Origin: Artocarpus heterophyllus
Taxonomy: Eukaryota > Streptophyta > Magnoliopsida > Rosales > Moraceae
Assembly: GCA_025403435.1 (NCBI GenBank)
Contig: JAJQZP010000048.1
Location: 641,011-705,010 of the forward strand
DNA: 64,000 bases
Direction: 5' to 3'
The notes beneath the pieces are model-generated. The model was not told the origin of the DNA. It did no database searches and saw only the letters and a program-made list of their open reading frames with translations. Shown piece after piece: positions 1 to 11,525 of the stretch. The translations under genes and the position numbers were made by a program. How positions within the stretch are numbered: position 1 is the first letter of the stretch; each line of letters begins with the position of its first letter.

Positions 1-194
1 ACTCTCTCTCTCTCTACATAAGCAGCAAGAGTTGGGTCCCCGAAGTCATAATAACAACGCTGGTAAGCGGTAAAAAGGAAGAACTTGGATTCCAATTGAC
101 CAGAATCAACGTGCACCGAGGAAACCGGAAAAGCCCAAGCTAGCGTCAAAATCATCCTCAAGTCGGTGATTGCAAGACCGGAGAAGACAGACAG

Positions 195-2123
195 ATGGCC
201 GTGGCCGGTACGAGAATCATGAGTGGCCCACTTCCACTTCCTCCGGTTGTCGGACAAAACCACACCTCCACTAACAGACCACTTCTTCCTCTTCAGGTTC
301 TCACTTATTTAAGTAATGAATAAATAAAACAACAACATTTATTCCAGCCACAATAGTTAAAATTGATCTGTTCTTTTTCCGTTGCTTTTCAGGTCTGCAA
401 CGTTTCTCTCTTTTTCCCCTTCTTTTTTTACTTTTGCTTTTATTACTTTAAACCCCTTTTTTTGGGAAAAAGGGGAACATGGAATGCAAGATGTAGTAGG
501 TCACACTCTGTTCTTAAGATCAGTTTCCTAACCTTAAAGACCATCCCTTTCCTTCTATAGTTGAGTAAAATTCTGGATTTGAGTTTTCCTTTCCCTCTTG
601 TAATTAGTAGTTAATCTTCTATGAAACTCATGCCTGTGGAGTTTTGTTTATACCCTTTTGAGTACTTTTCTGTGTGGAGTTTCTTTCTTTGTCAGACAAC
701 ATTATAATCAAAATTTGTGGTGAATATCAAATGTGAAATGTTTGATGTAAAAGATGTAAAGTATTTTGTCCATCAGTGATAGAAATACACCATTTTGTAG
801 AGTAAATGGTTTTATATTCAATTTGTAAGCCTTAGACACATTACGCAACCCGCCCAATGTAGCATCTTCTGAGGGCTTCTCATTTTGCGAGTTCTGACCC
901 CAATGGATGCCACCATTGAGCTTTTCATGGAAAACTTTGTTCTGCCTGGATCTGTAAATGCTGTATTTCCAATGGAAACAGATAAAATATTCACTGATTT
1001 TTACCTATATTTGTCCTTGCCTTTCCAATGGAAACAGATAAAATTTTGACTGACTTTTACCTATATTTGTCCTTGCCCAATGGAAACAGATAAAATTTTC
1101 ACTGATTTTTACCTATATTTGTCCTATTTTTTTTCTTGTCTAAATTAAATCCTTATCCTCACGCTTACTATGGCAAGTAAGTGTCACATAAGTATTGTCA
1201 TAATGATGCAATTTCTTGGTATACCACCCCTAATCCCTTCCTGATGTTCCTAATAGCTTCTACGGAATGTAAAAATGTTTGGTTTGTCTTCTGGATAGAA
1301 AATCATCTGGCTAATGTAATGGCATTTCTAACCAATCAGCATATACTTTCTCTGCTACTGGCGAGGGTCGAGGTTGTTGGTCGCCTAACTCACTATTGAT
1401 TTTGAATAAATTTTTACAGCTCTAAGACTAGAGGACTGAGAGAGAAAATTGGCAGAAGTTTTTTGAAACCTAACAGAGTGACAAAAGTATTCTATTTGAG
1501 AATGCCAACTAATAATAGCCTGATTAAGTAAATGTCCTATTTCGTTGAAAGGCCTGGTGATAAAGATGGAAATAAGCACCATTTTGCAAGCATAAAGTGC
1601 ACTCTTACTTCTACTTTTACTTCTACTAGTTTTAGTGTTGTTCTACACAAATTTAATCGGTCCAGGAGAAACGTTACAATCATCTTCCTCTTTAGCGCTT
1701 AACATCATTTGAATCAGAAGAACTAAGGTTAGCATGATGCACTTGTATTTGTAGATGGAGAAAAATAAGGAATCTAATTTTGGATAACATTTCTTTGAAG
1801 TGTACAACTCTATTTAGCTTCTTCCTTTTATATTGCAGGTGAAAAAAAAGGAGGAAGGGCAAAAGTTACAGGCCCAGAAATCCTTTTCTGTTTCGCGAAG
1901 AGATGCGATGATATTTTTGACTACTCAGGCTCTTAGTGCAGCCGCCTTCTGGTCAATAGAACCTGCCGAGGCTCGTATTAGTAGGTCTGAAATCAAGAGG
2001 AAGCTTTTGGAGAAGCTGGAGCAACTAAGGGAAAAGGCTGGAATTGCAAAGCCAAAAGATGACAATGCCAAAAACCCGTCTCCACAACCATCTGGAAAGG
2101 ATGGTAACCTTCAAGCTTCATAG
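195..2123 (+). CDS. Small chloroplast thylakoid-lumen protein (two exons: 195-296, 1839-2123)
   Basis: The spliced protein is 128 residues. Exon 1 opens at the first ATG of the leader and ends LPLQ at a GT donor (297). Exon 2 begins after a TTGCAG acceptor (1837-1838), and the join is in phase 0. The N-terminus (residues 1-50) is basic and hydroxylated, like a plastid transit peptide. Residues 53-79 form a bipartite Tat signal: twin Arg 54-55, a hydrophobic stretch, and AEA 77-79 as the likely lumenal peptidase site. This leaves a mature peptide of about 49 residues with a charged helix (KRKLLEKLEQLREKAG) and a polar Ser/Pro/Lys tail. Known: plant RR-hydrophobic-AxA signals of this kind direct proteins across the thylakoid by the cpTat route. 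Inferred: lumen location. I do not recognise the family and assign no function. An additional small exon inside the 1.5-kb intron cannot be excluded. Confidence 0.72.
969..1125 (+). repeat. Three tandem copies of a 52-56-bp unit in an intron
   Basis: A unit starting CCAATGGAAACAGATAAAAT and ending ACCTATATTTGTCCT is present three times head to tail, starting at 969, 1025 and 1077, with a few substitutions and a 4-bp deletion. It lies inside the intron of the lumen-protein gene. It has no coding potential and is probably a replication-slippage or unequal-exchange product. Confidence 0.9.
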
Positions 2124-2983
2124 TCATCTCCGAGTTCCTAAAGAACCCATTTGGAACTTTGGCGGAAGAAATTATCGCTTAAAATCAAATAATGAATCTA
2201 GTCATGATATTTTGAATGTGATCTCTATGCTTTTGAATTTAAGATCTTTGTAATGCATTAGATGCATTAGTTCGTCTTCTAACCATGTTTTAGAAGTCTA
2301 CACATTCATGTTTTTTTCTGGTTGAGAATTTATTACGATGTGAAAACCTTGGACTTTATGTATTGTTGTTAGGCCTCCTCTCAAGAATTTTGATTCGATC
2401 ACAAGATTTGCTATGCCAAAATTAGGTCATTCCCAAGTTCTTTAAGAGACACTTCGAAAACAAAAGATTTTGATGTTTGATCTTATTTTTTAATAATTAT
2501 AATGTAGAAGTCAACAAATTTAAAGAGTATTACTGCAGTACATTAGGCTTCTAATGAGGAACAAGAAGGGCAAGGTCATATTTTTATATTCCTGATAGAG
2601 AACACGTTGTTTTCAAAACAATGTGTATAAAATACGTGTCATCCAGATTAAATCTTTAGTGTCTCGTGAGGAACAGCAAGATTGGATTTTTACTGTGAGA
2701 GTGCTTACGGCACTTGTTGCTTAAGGTTTCTATAATCAAGAAATTACAAGTAGATCTAATGAAACTACGCAAATACAAAAGAGCATATGTATTTATCTAA
2801 AAGATAAGATAAAGAGAAAACATGCATCGTCATTGACTCCATAAAAGTATGAATGTGGTCCCTCTACTTATAGACATCAATGATCTAAAAACGGATGTCG
2901 AGAAACTGTTTAGTACTACACAAAGCAGAAAAGAAGGGACATGGAGTACTACTCTAACAGTTTAGTTCTAGATTTGGCTACCT
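2124..2983. other. 3' UTR and intergenic DNA, no gene seen
   Basis: This AT-rich sequence follows the stop codon of the lumen-protein gene. Only short ORFs occur, and I recognised no RNA gene or repeat. The transcript end probably lies in the first few hundred bases. Confidence 0.5.
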
Positions 2984-3419
2984 TGTAACGTTGTAAGTGG
3001 ATTAGTGGTATTTAATAAATTTAAATAAAGTTTACAATATCGTTTCAAATAATATAAAATAGTATTTATGGGTCTTTAGAATAAAACATAACTAAAATAT
3101 AGTTAAAATATTAATCCACAATTTAATATAGCACCAAATATTAAAAAATACAACCATTATCATCATTATACAATTTCTAGTCAATAGATAATTTAACACA
3201 ACCAACACTAGTTTAAGAGTCTTACATGATCAAACGAAAATAATGAGACTAAAAAAAATCTGATGCGTCTTGAATAACGTTGTCGTCTACTCTTTGTCAA
3301 ATAAGTTACATTGGACTCTATTTGAGAGGTAAAAATAATAGGGAATGGGCATCAATGCCCAATAGGAAAACCATTACTCACCTTTAGGTTTTATTATATA
3401 TTGTATTAACACCTGCATG
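2984..3419 (-). mobile_element. 3' part of an old minus-strand LTR, left of the Tat insertion
   Basis: On the minus strand, 3250-3419 matches the 3' module of the LTRs at 35325-36110, 41987-42790 and especially 63060-63900. The shared landmark is the CATTACTCACCTTTAGGTTT block seen here on the plus strand. The match resumes at 16355 after the 12.9-kb Tat element. The left edge at 2984 is tentative: it reads TGTAACGTTG, the inverse of an LTR end of the GCGTTACA type. The copy is much more diverged than its relatives at 35 and 42 kb. Confidence 0.6.
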
Positions 3420-4068
3420 TGTTGATGCTTACCAATGAATGACGAAGATTCAACACCACATGCGGCTGCGCACGGAGTTCGGATGGCTCTCCCCTGCTCG
3501 TCTCGGCCTACTTGAGTGTACCTGCAACAAGAGGGAAGCTTCAGAGGTAAAAAAAAGGGGACATCGGTGAGGTATCGGACAATGGGCTCTCCGATGCTTA
3601 AGGTAGACGCTGCTCGCCAGAGAATGGGAGCTGGTTAGTTAGGAAAGAGCACGTTTGCCTCGAGCTACAGTAAATGCGCTCTATTTATAGGCTGCCACTT
3701 AAATCGGGTGTTAAGTGAGTTTTACCCGTAACCAATGTGTCACATCAAGGCTTGTAAAAAAGCAGGTGACATGTGTCATAGTTCCCGCTGGTGGATTAGC
3801 CTCCATCTAATGGTAAGAACGTGGCCATTTGTAGGCTTCTTGTGGTGAGTGGCTGCCTGTTTGCAGGCTTTGACAACCGGACCCAAGCACGTGTTCATCC
3901 AAGGAGGTGGTAACATGTGCCATGGCTAGCAGGGGCCCTGTAGAGCACCTCAGATGTTTAGGCCAAGCTCTTAGGGTTGACATCATGCTTCCCAGAGCAT
4001 CTGCTGAGCAAATGTGCCAAGCCACTAGGATTTCTTCCTTAGAGACGACGCCAAGCACACCCCCAATA
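3420..4068 (-). repeat. 3' LTR of the Tat-like element
   Basis: Starts TGTTGATGCT in plus orientation and ends CCAATA, where the paired LTR has the canonical TAACA end. On the minus strand it is preceded by GAGGGGCTAC, which suits a polypurine tract. Confidence 0.88.
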
Positions 4069-4449
4069 GTAGCCCCTCAGTGCACCTGGTTAGTGCTTAG
4101 CCTAGTGTATTGCGCCGAGATGGTGTGATCGAATCAGGCTAGGCCTTGGGTGGTGTCCCAGGGAGGCAAAGGTCGGAGGGTCACGCAGTAAAGCTTGGAG
4201 GGACACGTGTCAACACGTGATTGGGTATCTTCCTGACGAGCATAATCATTTCGTCTCTTCGGTTGTAAACATAGCTAAACTTTGCAACTTTTGAGTTTTA
4301 GCTGCCGAGACGTAGTTCGCAACCCGAGAACTTTATACTTTCTTGAGCTTCTACAAACCCGAACAGGTAATTTTCTTGGAAAGAATATTCCAAAATGAGT
4401 GACCTTAGCGATTCCTAGAATGTAGACATCTCCTACTCGGATAATTGTA

Positions 4450-6877
4450 CCGACACCGATTAGTCGACAACTTGGAGGTCGACATTGAGGGGGTGCCCCT
4501 GGACATGACGGAGTGGTTCGGCTGGTCGAAATACTGAGGCTCAGTGCCAAGATGGTACCTGAGCAAGAGTTTTTGGATATGATTGATGGGAGACTCCCGG
4601 TCAGGCCATTTAGGGGTGAAGACCCATATATTGGGGCAGTCACCATTGGTACGTCTCGAGTTACAGCCCAGGAACGTGCCAGCTTAATGGCAGCTTCTGG
4701 CATGCCAAGCACCTTGGGTCGAGGTGCTAGGGCTTCTGCTCCAGTCACGGGCCAAGTCACCATGGATGTCTTTAGCGAGGATCAGCCAGCCGAGGACGAA
4801 GAACCTAGGGGGAACACCACCGAAGACGAGGAAGCCGAGGAGAGGACTGTTGTCACTAGGGTCCAAGGAGTGATCGCATACAGGAGATCTCAACCTGGCC
4901 AGATGTTTGTGGCGGGACATAAATGCGCATTAACAGAGCCCCGGCTTGAAGCACTACGTTGGAAATACAATATTCTAGACGACATTGACCTTGTCTTGCC
5001 CTGGGAGGACAACTCGTCGCTTAACCTACCGGCCAGGCTCATAATGCTGAACGTCAAGTTCTTCTGGGCCAGGCTTTGGCTACCTTTCCACCCCTTTCTC
5101 TGCTGGGCATTTAACGACCTAAATGTGCGCCCTGCTCAGCTCAACCCAAATTGTTATCGTTCCATGATCAGGATGTATGTACTCTGAAAATATTACCGGG
5201 CAACCGAGATGCCGTGGGAAGCTTTCAAACAAGTGTATAAAATGAAAAGGCTCCCTCAGTAGTCGAAATGGTATTACTTAACCGGCTTTAAGAAGGATTT
5301 TATTTTGGGCAACCCCGACTCAAACAAATTGTGGAAGTCGAGTGGTTCTTTGCTGGGGGGAATTATTTAGTTTGAGTTGTTGAAGCCATGCCAAAAGATC
5401 AGCAAGTCCTAAAGATGTTCGAGTAGGGACATGTTTGGTCGAAGAGACTGTGGGCGCCGAGTGAGCTCAGTGATGTGGTGGAGGATTTGTACATCTAGTC
5501 TGAATCCACTCGACAGCAATCCTTTCTGCTCCGAAAGTCCAACCTTTCCTGCTACGATTGGTTTGGGGAGTCTAGCTTAATAAATCCCCATCAAAATGTC
5601 CCACCCACCCGGTCGACTAGGTAGGTTACATTAGCAATGTTGAGCGCTGTTGACATCTCGGGGTTGAGCACCAGCCGATCCGAGTGGCCGATGAAGGAGC
5701 CATTATCGTTTAGTTTCAAGGACTCGTCGAGTGGCTCCTTTGATCTGGGGTCATCCGTGGCAGACGAGGACCTCGAGGATGTGATTCGATACCTATATCC
5801 ATTGCGCCAACTCCAGATTGGTAGTAAGCCCCAAGTTTTTTTTTTTTTTTACCAAGCTGATCTTGACTTGATTCCTCATTGTAGACATGTCTTCTCGACA
5901 AGCCTCTAGAGAAAAACGACAGAGGATGATGGAAAACCTCCGCTGTTTGAAGGGGAAGGGCGTAGCCGGGTCCAAGAGGAAGAGGACGCCAAGGGTCAAG
6001 CAGCCTCCCGCCACAATCCAACCTGTCGCCCTACTACTGGCACCAACAAGGGCTGAGACCTTAACTAGTCAGGCCTCACCGTTATTGCAACCACCAAGCC
6101 TCCACCATCAATGGAGCCACCGAGAAGGCGAAGAAACACTCGTCGCCTGGTGATTGAGACCATCGGGGAGGCGGTGCCCAGAGACTCATTTTTGAAAGTA
6201 TCCGGGAAGAGTCTTTCAATAGTTTATTCTGGGCTGCCTTCTGCTCTTTCACCAAGGTACATCGAGTTTGTATCTCGAGCTTCTTTTGACTTTGAATTTT
6301 TTCTTTTGCCCTAACAACTTCCCTTTTTTAGGCCTGCGTACTTCTTGAGTTGGCCAACATGGCTAGCATGCATTAGCTTGGCTTTGAGAAGTAGAAATCT
6401 AAGAAGGCCGCCCTAGAGAAGGCCAAGGCAAAGAAGGCACTCGAGTTAAAGGAGGCCAAGCCTAAGCTAGCAAAGTCTGTCGCCACCCATGCTGAGGAGA
6501 GTGTAAAGGCTACCTGGGAAGATGCGAGCAAGGCCAGGGCTGAGGCCGATCAACTTCAAGCCGACCTGCAAGTTGCACGAGAGGAGCACGGCTGCTTCTT
6601 AAGGGAAGAGCTACTTGGCCGCCTAGCTCAAGCCGTTGAGGAGTTCAAGGCATCTGCAGAATATGCAGACAACTACTACCTTAGGATGACTGATTTGTAC
6701 AAGCACATCCTAGAGAGGCATCCCGAGGCGGCTGACTTCGAATAGTCGCTCATCATCAAATCAGAGGTAGATGAGGAGATGAAGCAGGTCAACCAGAAGG
6801 CAGTGGTTGATCTAGATGCCGAGGACAAGAATGGCAAAGTCGATAATGGCGGTAATGGTGATGGCGCCCAAGTTTAA
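4450..6877 (+). pseudogene. Antisense extra ORF (aORF) of the Tat-like element, PF04195-like with coiled coil
   Basis: This runs opposite to gag-pol. The first block (4513-5187) contains a stretch around LTEPRLEALRWKYNI and a segment ending in LNPNCYRSM. This layout resembles the plant family called putative gypsy-type transposon protein (PF04195). A TGA at 5185 replaces the expected Trp codon, and further stops follow near 5260 and 5368. A second block (5887-6153, MSSRQASREKRQRMM) is basic. A third (about 6331-6877) is a long Ala/Lys/Glu coiled coil ending at TAA 6875-6877. Two probable introns in plus orientation (about 5821-5885 and 6258-6331) separate the blocks, with GT starts and TTGTAG or TTTTTTAG ends. 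The protein's function is unknown. This copy is not functional. Confidence 0.68.
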
Positions 6878-7870
6878 TTTGTTTTTTGTAACTGTCTGTA
6901 TCTAGGTTTGGCAGGTGCCTGGTTACTTGTACCTCCTGAAGCCAATTTAATTTTAAGTTTTTAATGAAATTTCTCTTTCATTTTCCAAGTTTATTGTTCC
7001 TTGAAAACGTGATTCTTTAGTTTTATTTTCCAGGTACAATATTACTCAGATATGAAATGTTAATTCCATTTCCAATTTAAATGCTTCTCGGGAAAAGAAA
7101 TAATTTCTTTATTCCCGAGTAAAAAGCTTCTCGAGAAATAAAATGTTGATCTCATTTTAAAGTTGAGAGCTTATAGCGAAATGAAATGCTGAATTTATTT
7201 TTTCCCCAGTTGAGAGCTTCTCGGGAAATGAAATACTGATTTCATGTTTTCCTAAGTTAAGCCAAGCAAGGAAGTTCCATTTTCTCGGTGGGTTTAGCAC
7301 TGTAGCCCCCCTTAGACTTGTTTAAGTTCATTTAAATTTTTACAAGTCTAATAATGGTCGAGAGTTATGTTCCCGAAATCATTGTCGTCTCGGGGCAAAT
7401 CTTGGCCAGGTTATCCATATGGTGGCGAACTAGCGGACTATGATTCAAGTCCACTCATGGTCGGTATCGTGCCAACCAGCCCTCCAGTCCGGTTATTTGG
7501 GATGACTCCCCCTCTTTGAGAGTTGTAGTCAGGTCCATCGAATAGGAGTTAGGGTGGTCTCCCCTCTTTGGGGATCATGGCCTTTTGACATGAATTGCTC
7601 TAAGGAATTGTGTAGAATAAGTATTTTCATTTACATTTCTTTATATTCCAATTCTATTTAGCAGAGCTAGTTACAAAAGAATAGAGCTAGAGGTCAAAAA
7701 AGGTGTTCTAGCTTTTGTCAACAAAAGAATTTCTTGAGGTGCTTGACATTCCAAGGGTAGCCGAGCACATTCCTTTCTATATCTATGAGTTTGTAGATGC
7801 CTGGCTATATGATTCCAACCACTTTGTATGGGCCATCCCACTTCGGTTCGAATGACCCTAGCCTGGACTG
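6878..7870. other. Spacer between aORF and integrase end, non-coding
   Basis: Non-coding part of the Tat-like element. It includes imperfect repeats around GAGAGCTTCTCGGGAAATGAAAT at about 7080-7240 (shown only in part here as GCTTCTCGGGAAA-type motifs). No ORF or gene was recognised. Confidence 0.5.
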
Positions 7871-9130
7871 CTAAATGATGACCCTTTTGAGCACTAAGTC
7901 ACCAACTTTAAAGTTTTTCGGTTGGACCCGCTTGTTGTAGTACCAAGCAACCACCTGATTCCATGCTGCCATATAGATAATCCCTTGGTCTCTTTTCTCC
8001 TCAAGTAGATCAAGCTCAGACATCATGATTTCGATGTTGCAGAGCTGGTCATATTGTTCGACTCTAAAGCTTAGTAGGCCAACCTTAGCCGGGATAACCA
8101 CCTGAGCCCATAGACGAGGGAGAATGGAGTCTCCCTAGTGGCAGTCCAGGCAGTTGTTCGATATGCCCAAAGTGCCTTTGGGAGCTCATCGATCCACGTG
8201 CCCTTGAGGTCCTTTAGCTTTTTCTTTAGGTTGTCTTTTATTGTCTTGTTGACTACTTCAACTTGCTCGTTACTCTGAGGATAGCTAGGTGATCAAAACA
8301 CCTTCCTAATTTGAGTGCTTGCATAGACGGAGGAGACTTAACGATTCGATTCGAATTGCTTGGCATTATCGGTCACAATGGTATGCAAAATTCAAAACCG
8401 GCTGATAATGTTCTTCCAAATGAAGTTAGTGCACTTGGCTTGGGTCATACTGGTACACGGCTCGACCTCCACCCACTTGGTGAGATAGTCTATGGCCATG
8501 ATACAATACTTAAACTGAGACTGGGCTTGGGAGAGTGGTCCAATCAAGTTGATAACCCACATGGCAAATGGCCAAGCAGACGTCACTGAGGTGAGTGACT
8601 TGGCATGGTATCCGATCACCTTAGCAAACTACGGGCACTTAAGGCATTTTCACGTGAAATCCTTGTAGTCCCACTCTATGATAGGCCAATAATAACCCTA
8701 CCGAAGACATTTTTGAGCTAGAGATTGCCCCCTTGCATGGTTGCCACACAGCTCTTCATGGATTTCCCTTATTAGATAATGGGCTTCTTTAGGTCCAACA
8801 CACCTCAAGCATAAGGTAGTGTAGCCTCTTGATAAAGTTTTCACCTAATCATCAAATACTAGGCCTAGCTGTTGCGGATCTGGTGTGCTTGTTCTCGATC
8901 ACCAAACAACTTAGCTATGGTTAGGTATCGGATGATTGGGTCCATCCAAGTGGTCTCTTATTCCTCTGCTGCACTAGCCACTTCTTTGGTGATGCTTGGC
9001 TCAGCTAGTCTCTCGATGGGGACCGATGTAAGCTCGTTGTCGCCTAAACCTAAGGCTAGCCGAGCAAAGGCGTCGGCCTTAGATTTTTCAGATCTAGGGA
9101 TTTGTTTGAAGGAATAGGCTTTAAACTACC
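7871..9130 (-). pseudogene. Integrase region of the Tat-like element (broken)
   Basis: On the minus strand, a zinc-binding HHCC-type region (about 8810-8630, with GYYWPIIEWD) is followed by an integrase core fragment (8619-8392, with AIDYLTKWVEVEP) and a C-terminal stretch (8101-7871, with FKVGDLVLKRV). The DYxTKWxExxP and GDLVL motifs are characteristic of plant Ty3/gypsy integrases. Several stops and frameshifts separate the pieces, so no complete integrase can be made. Confidence 0.8.
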
Positions 9131-11080
9131 CTAACAGTGCCTTGACTTCATGCAAATACGATATCATGGATTCTGTCCAAGCTTGAAATCCCCCGGTACT
9201 TGTTGGACGACGAGCATGGAATCAATATGGACAGATATGCGATCCACCCCAGGTCTCTTGCAATTCTGAGGCCTGCTAGCAACGCTTTGATCTCGGCTTC
9301 ATTGTTGGATGCTTGAAGTCAAAACGAAGGGTGTAGATTGCTTTATAACTGTCCAGGCTAGTAAGGACTAGACTGGTGCCCGACCTATCGGTGCAAGATA
9401 ATCCATCAACGAAGAGCTTCCATTCTGGCCCTGGCTTGAAAACGTCACTGCCTCTGTTGCTGCTAGGGAAGTCTTGATCTTCTACTAGGGCCTTTTCAAC
9501 AAAGGGGGTGCTCTGTGCAGCATTGGTGAATTCGGTGATAAAGTCAGCTAGGGCTTACTCCTTGATGGCCGTTCTCGGAACAAAGTGAATGTCGTACTGC
9601 TCGAGCTCCACCGACCACTTAGCCATTCATCCAGATATTTCTGGACGAATGAAGGACTTACCGTAAGGGGTATTTGGTTGGCACCCAAATGGTGTGACCT
9701 TGAAAATACGACCAAAGCTTCCAAGCAGAGGTGACAAGGGCGAATGCGAGTTTTTCAAGTAGAGAATATCTCTCCTCAGCACCTTGGAAAGCATGGCTTG
9801 TATAGTAAACGGGTTTCTAGACACCATCTTCTTATCGGAAAAGGATTGAGCTCATAACTTTCTCAAACACGGTAAGGTAGGCATACAACATTTCTCCCGG
9901 TAAAGGTTTAGATAAGAGCAGGGGTGTGGCTAAATACCTTTTGAGATTTTGAAAGGCTTCTTCACACTCTCTACTCCACTCAAACCTCCCCTTGAGTGCT
10001 TGAAAAAATAGATGGCACTTGTCGATAGACCGGGACATGAGTCTAGACAGAGCTGCTACCATGCAAGTTAGCTTTTATACCTCTTTGACAATGCAAGGTG
10101 AATGCATGTCAATCACTACCTGAGCTTCAGCTGGGTTGACCTCGATCCCTCTCTAGTTCACCATGAACTCGAGAAACCTGCCCGAGCCGACCACAAAAGC
10201 ACACTTAGCCGGGTTGAGCTTCAGACTATATTCCTAGAGAATGTTGAAGCTTGTTCAGAGATCGACAATGTGATATGTTGCTTGGATAGACTTAACTGGC
10301 ATGTCATCCACGTAAACCTCTATAGTCTTGCCTATCAGTCATGCAAACATCTTGTTCACTGAACGCTGGTAGGTCGCTCTGACGTTCTTCAACCTGAAGG
10401 GTAAAACCACATAGCAAAAGAGCCTTTGGTCTGTGGTGAAGACGGTCTTGATCTGATCTTCCTTGGCCATCCTAATTTGATTCTAGATAGAGTAGGCATC
10501 TATAAAGCTCAGTAGCTCGTGTCTAGCTATTGCATCCACAAGCTAGTCTATCCAAGAACTAGAAAGTAGTCCTTGGGGCTGGCCTTGTTAAGGTCAGTGT
10601 AGTCGATGTAGACCCACCACATCCCGTTGGCTCTCTTGACAAGGACTACGTTCGCAAGCCATTCTAGGTACAGGACTTCTCAGATGAATCCAGCCTTCAA
10701 CAGCTTTTGCACTTTCTCGTTGATAGCGGCGTATCTCTTTGGGTTAAAGGCTCTTCATTTTTTAATGATCTATTTATGCTCAGCCCGAACATTGAGGTGA
10801 TGACAGATGACACTAGGGTCTATGCTGGGCATGTCTTCATGGGACCACCTGAATACATCTCGATATTCTGTCAAGAATTTCTCTAGGTCGGCCTGAATCT
10901 CAGGCTTCGGATAAGAACTGAAGTGGACCGTGCAGTCAAGATGTTCGAGGTCTAAATTATAAGGCACCAAATCCTCCACCGGCATGGCTCTAACCTCATC
11001 TTCTGGAAGCCGAGGATCCAAATCGGACAGCATTTTTGGCTTCTGCTCTATTTCACTAACCTTGTTCATGGCTGAGGCAT
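9131..11080 (-). pseudogene. Reverse transcriptase / RNase H region of the Tat-like element (broken)
   Basis: Minus-strand fragments include the segment before the RT (11069-10770, with FRWSHEDMPSIDP, a strong gypsy signature), an RT core with in-frame stops (about 10730-10070, where VLVKRANGMWWVYIDY can be read) and the thumb/connection region (10062-9832, with ECEEAFQNLKRYL). An RNase H-like stretch follows (about 9830-9140), containing KLFVDGLSCTDRSG. The reading is broken repeatedly, so it is catalytically dead. Confidence 0.82.
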
Positions 11081-11253
11081 TTAATTGCCGAGCCGAGGCT
11101 GCTTTGACTATATTCGCGTAGCAATCTCGGGAATCTTTCTACCGCGACCTGATGACCCTGACCATTCTCCATTGGGAACTTTATTACCAAATGGTATGTG
11201 GAGACTACAGCCTTTAAGGCGTTCAAGGTCAGATGCCTGATAATTATGTTATG

Positions 11254-11520
11254 TTAAGAGGGCTTGTTGATGACGAAGAATTTGACAATGCATGTCACCC
11301 AAGCAACCCCATCTCCAAAGGTGACCGGCAGGCCGACCTTTCTAACTGCTCGGACGCATTCACTAGTGAAGCCGTGTAGGTGTGTATGGACCAGGATAAG
11401 AGTAGCGTTACTGATCTTTAACTTGTCATAGGCCTGTTTCAAAAGGATGTTAGTTGAACTACCGTTGTCGATCAGTACACGGCAGACGATATTGTTGGCG
11501 ATCTGTAATTCGCACACAAG
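11254..11520 (-). pseudogene. Retropepsin-like protease fragment of the Tat-like element
   Basis: The minus strand encodes ALVCELQIANNIVCRVLIDNGSSTNIL. The active-site-type motif IDNGSS is the gypsy equivalent of D(T/S)G with Asn in place of Ser/Thr, as in many Tat-lineage proteases. The upstream part of the domain lies on the other side of the 11526-13772 insertion, ending HPHNNA at about 13778. Confidence 0.75.
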
Positions 11521-11525
11521 CGCGT

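Noticed and set aside
4275..4763. 162-codon minus-strand open frame in the Tat-like element
   Set aside because: Lies opposite the recognisable plus-strand aORF and has no retroelement motif.
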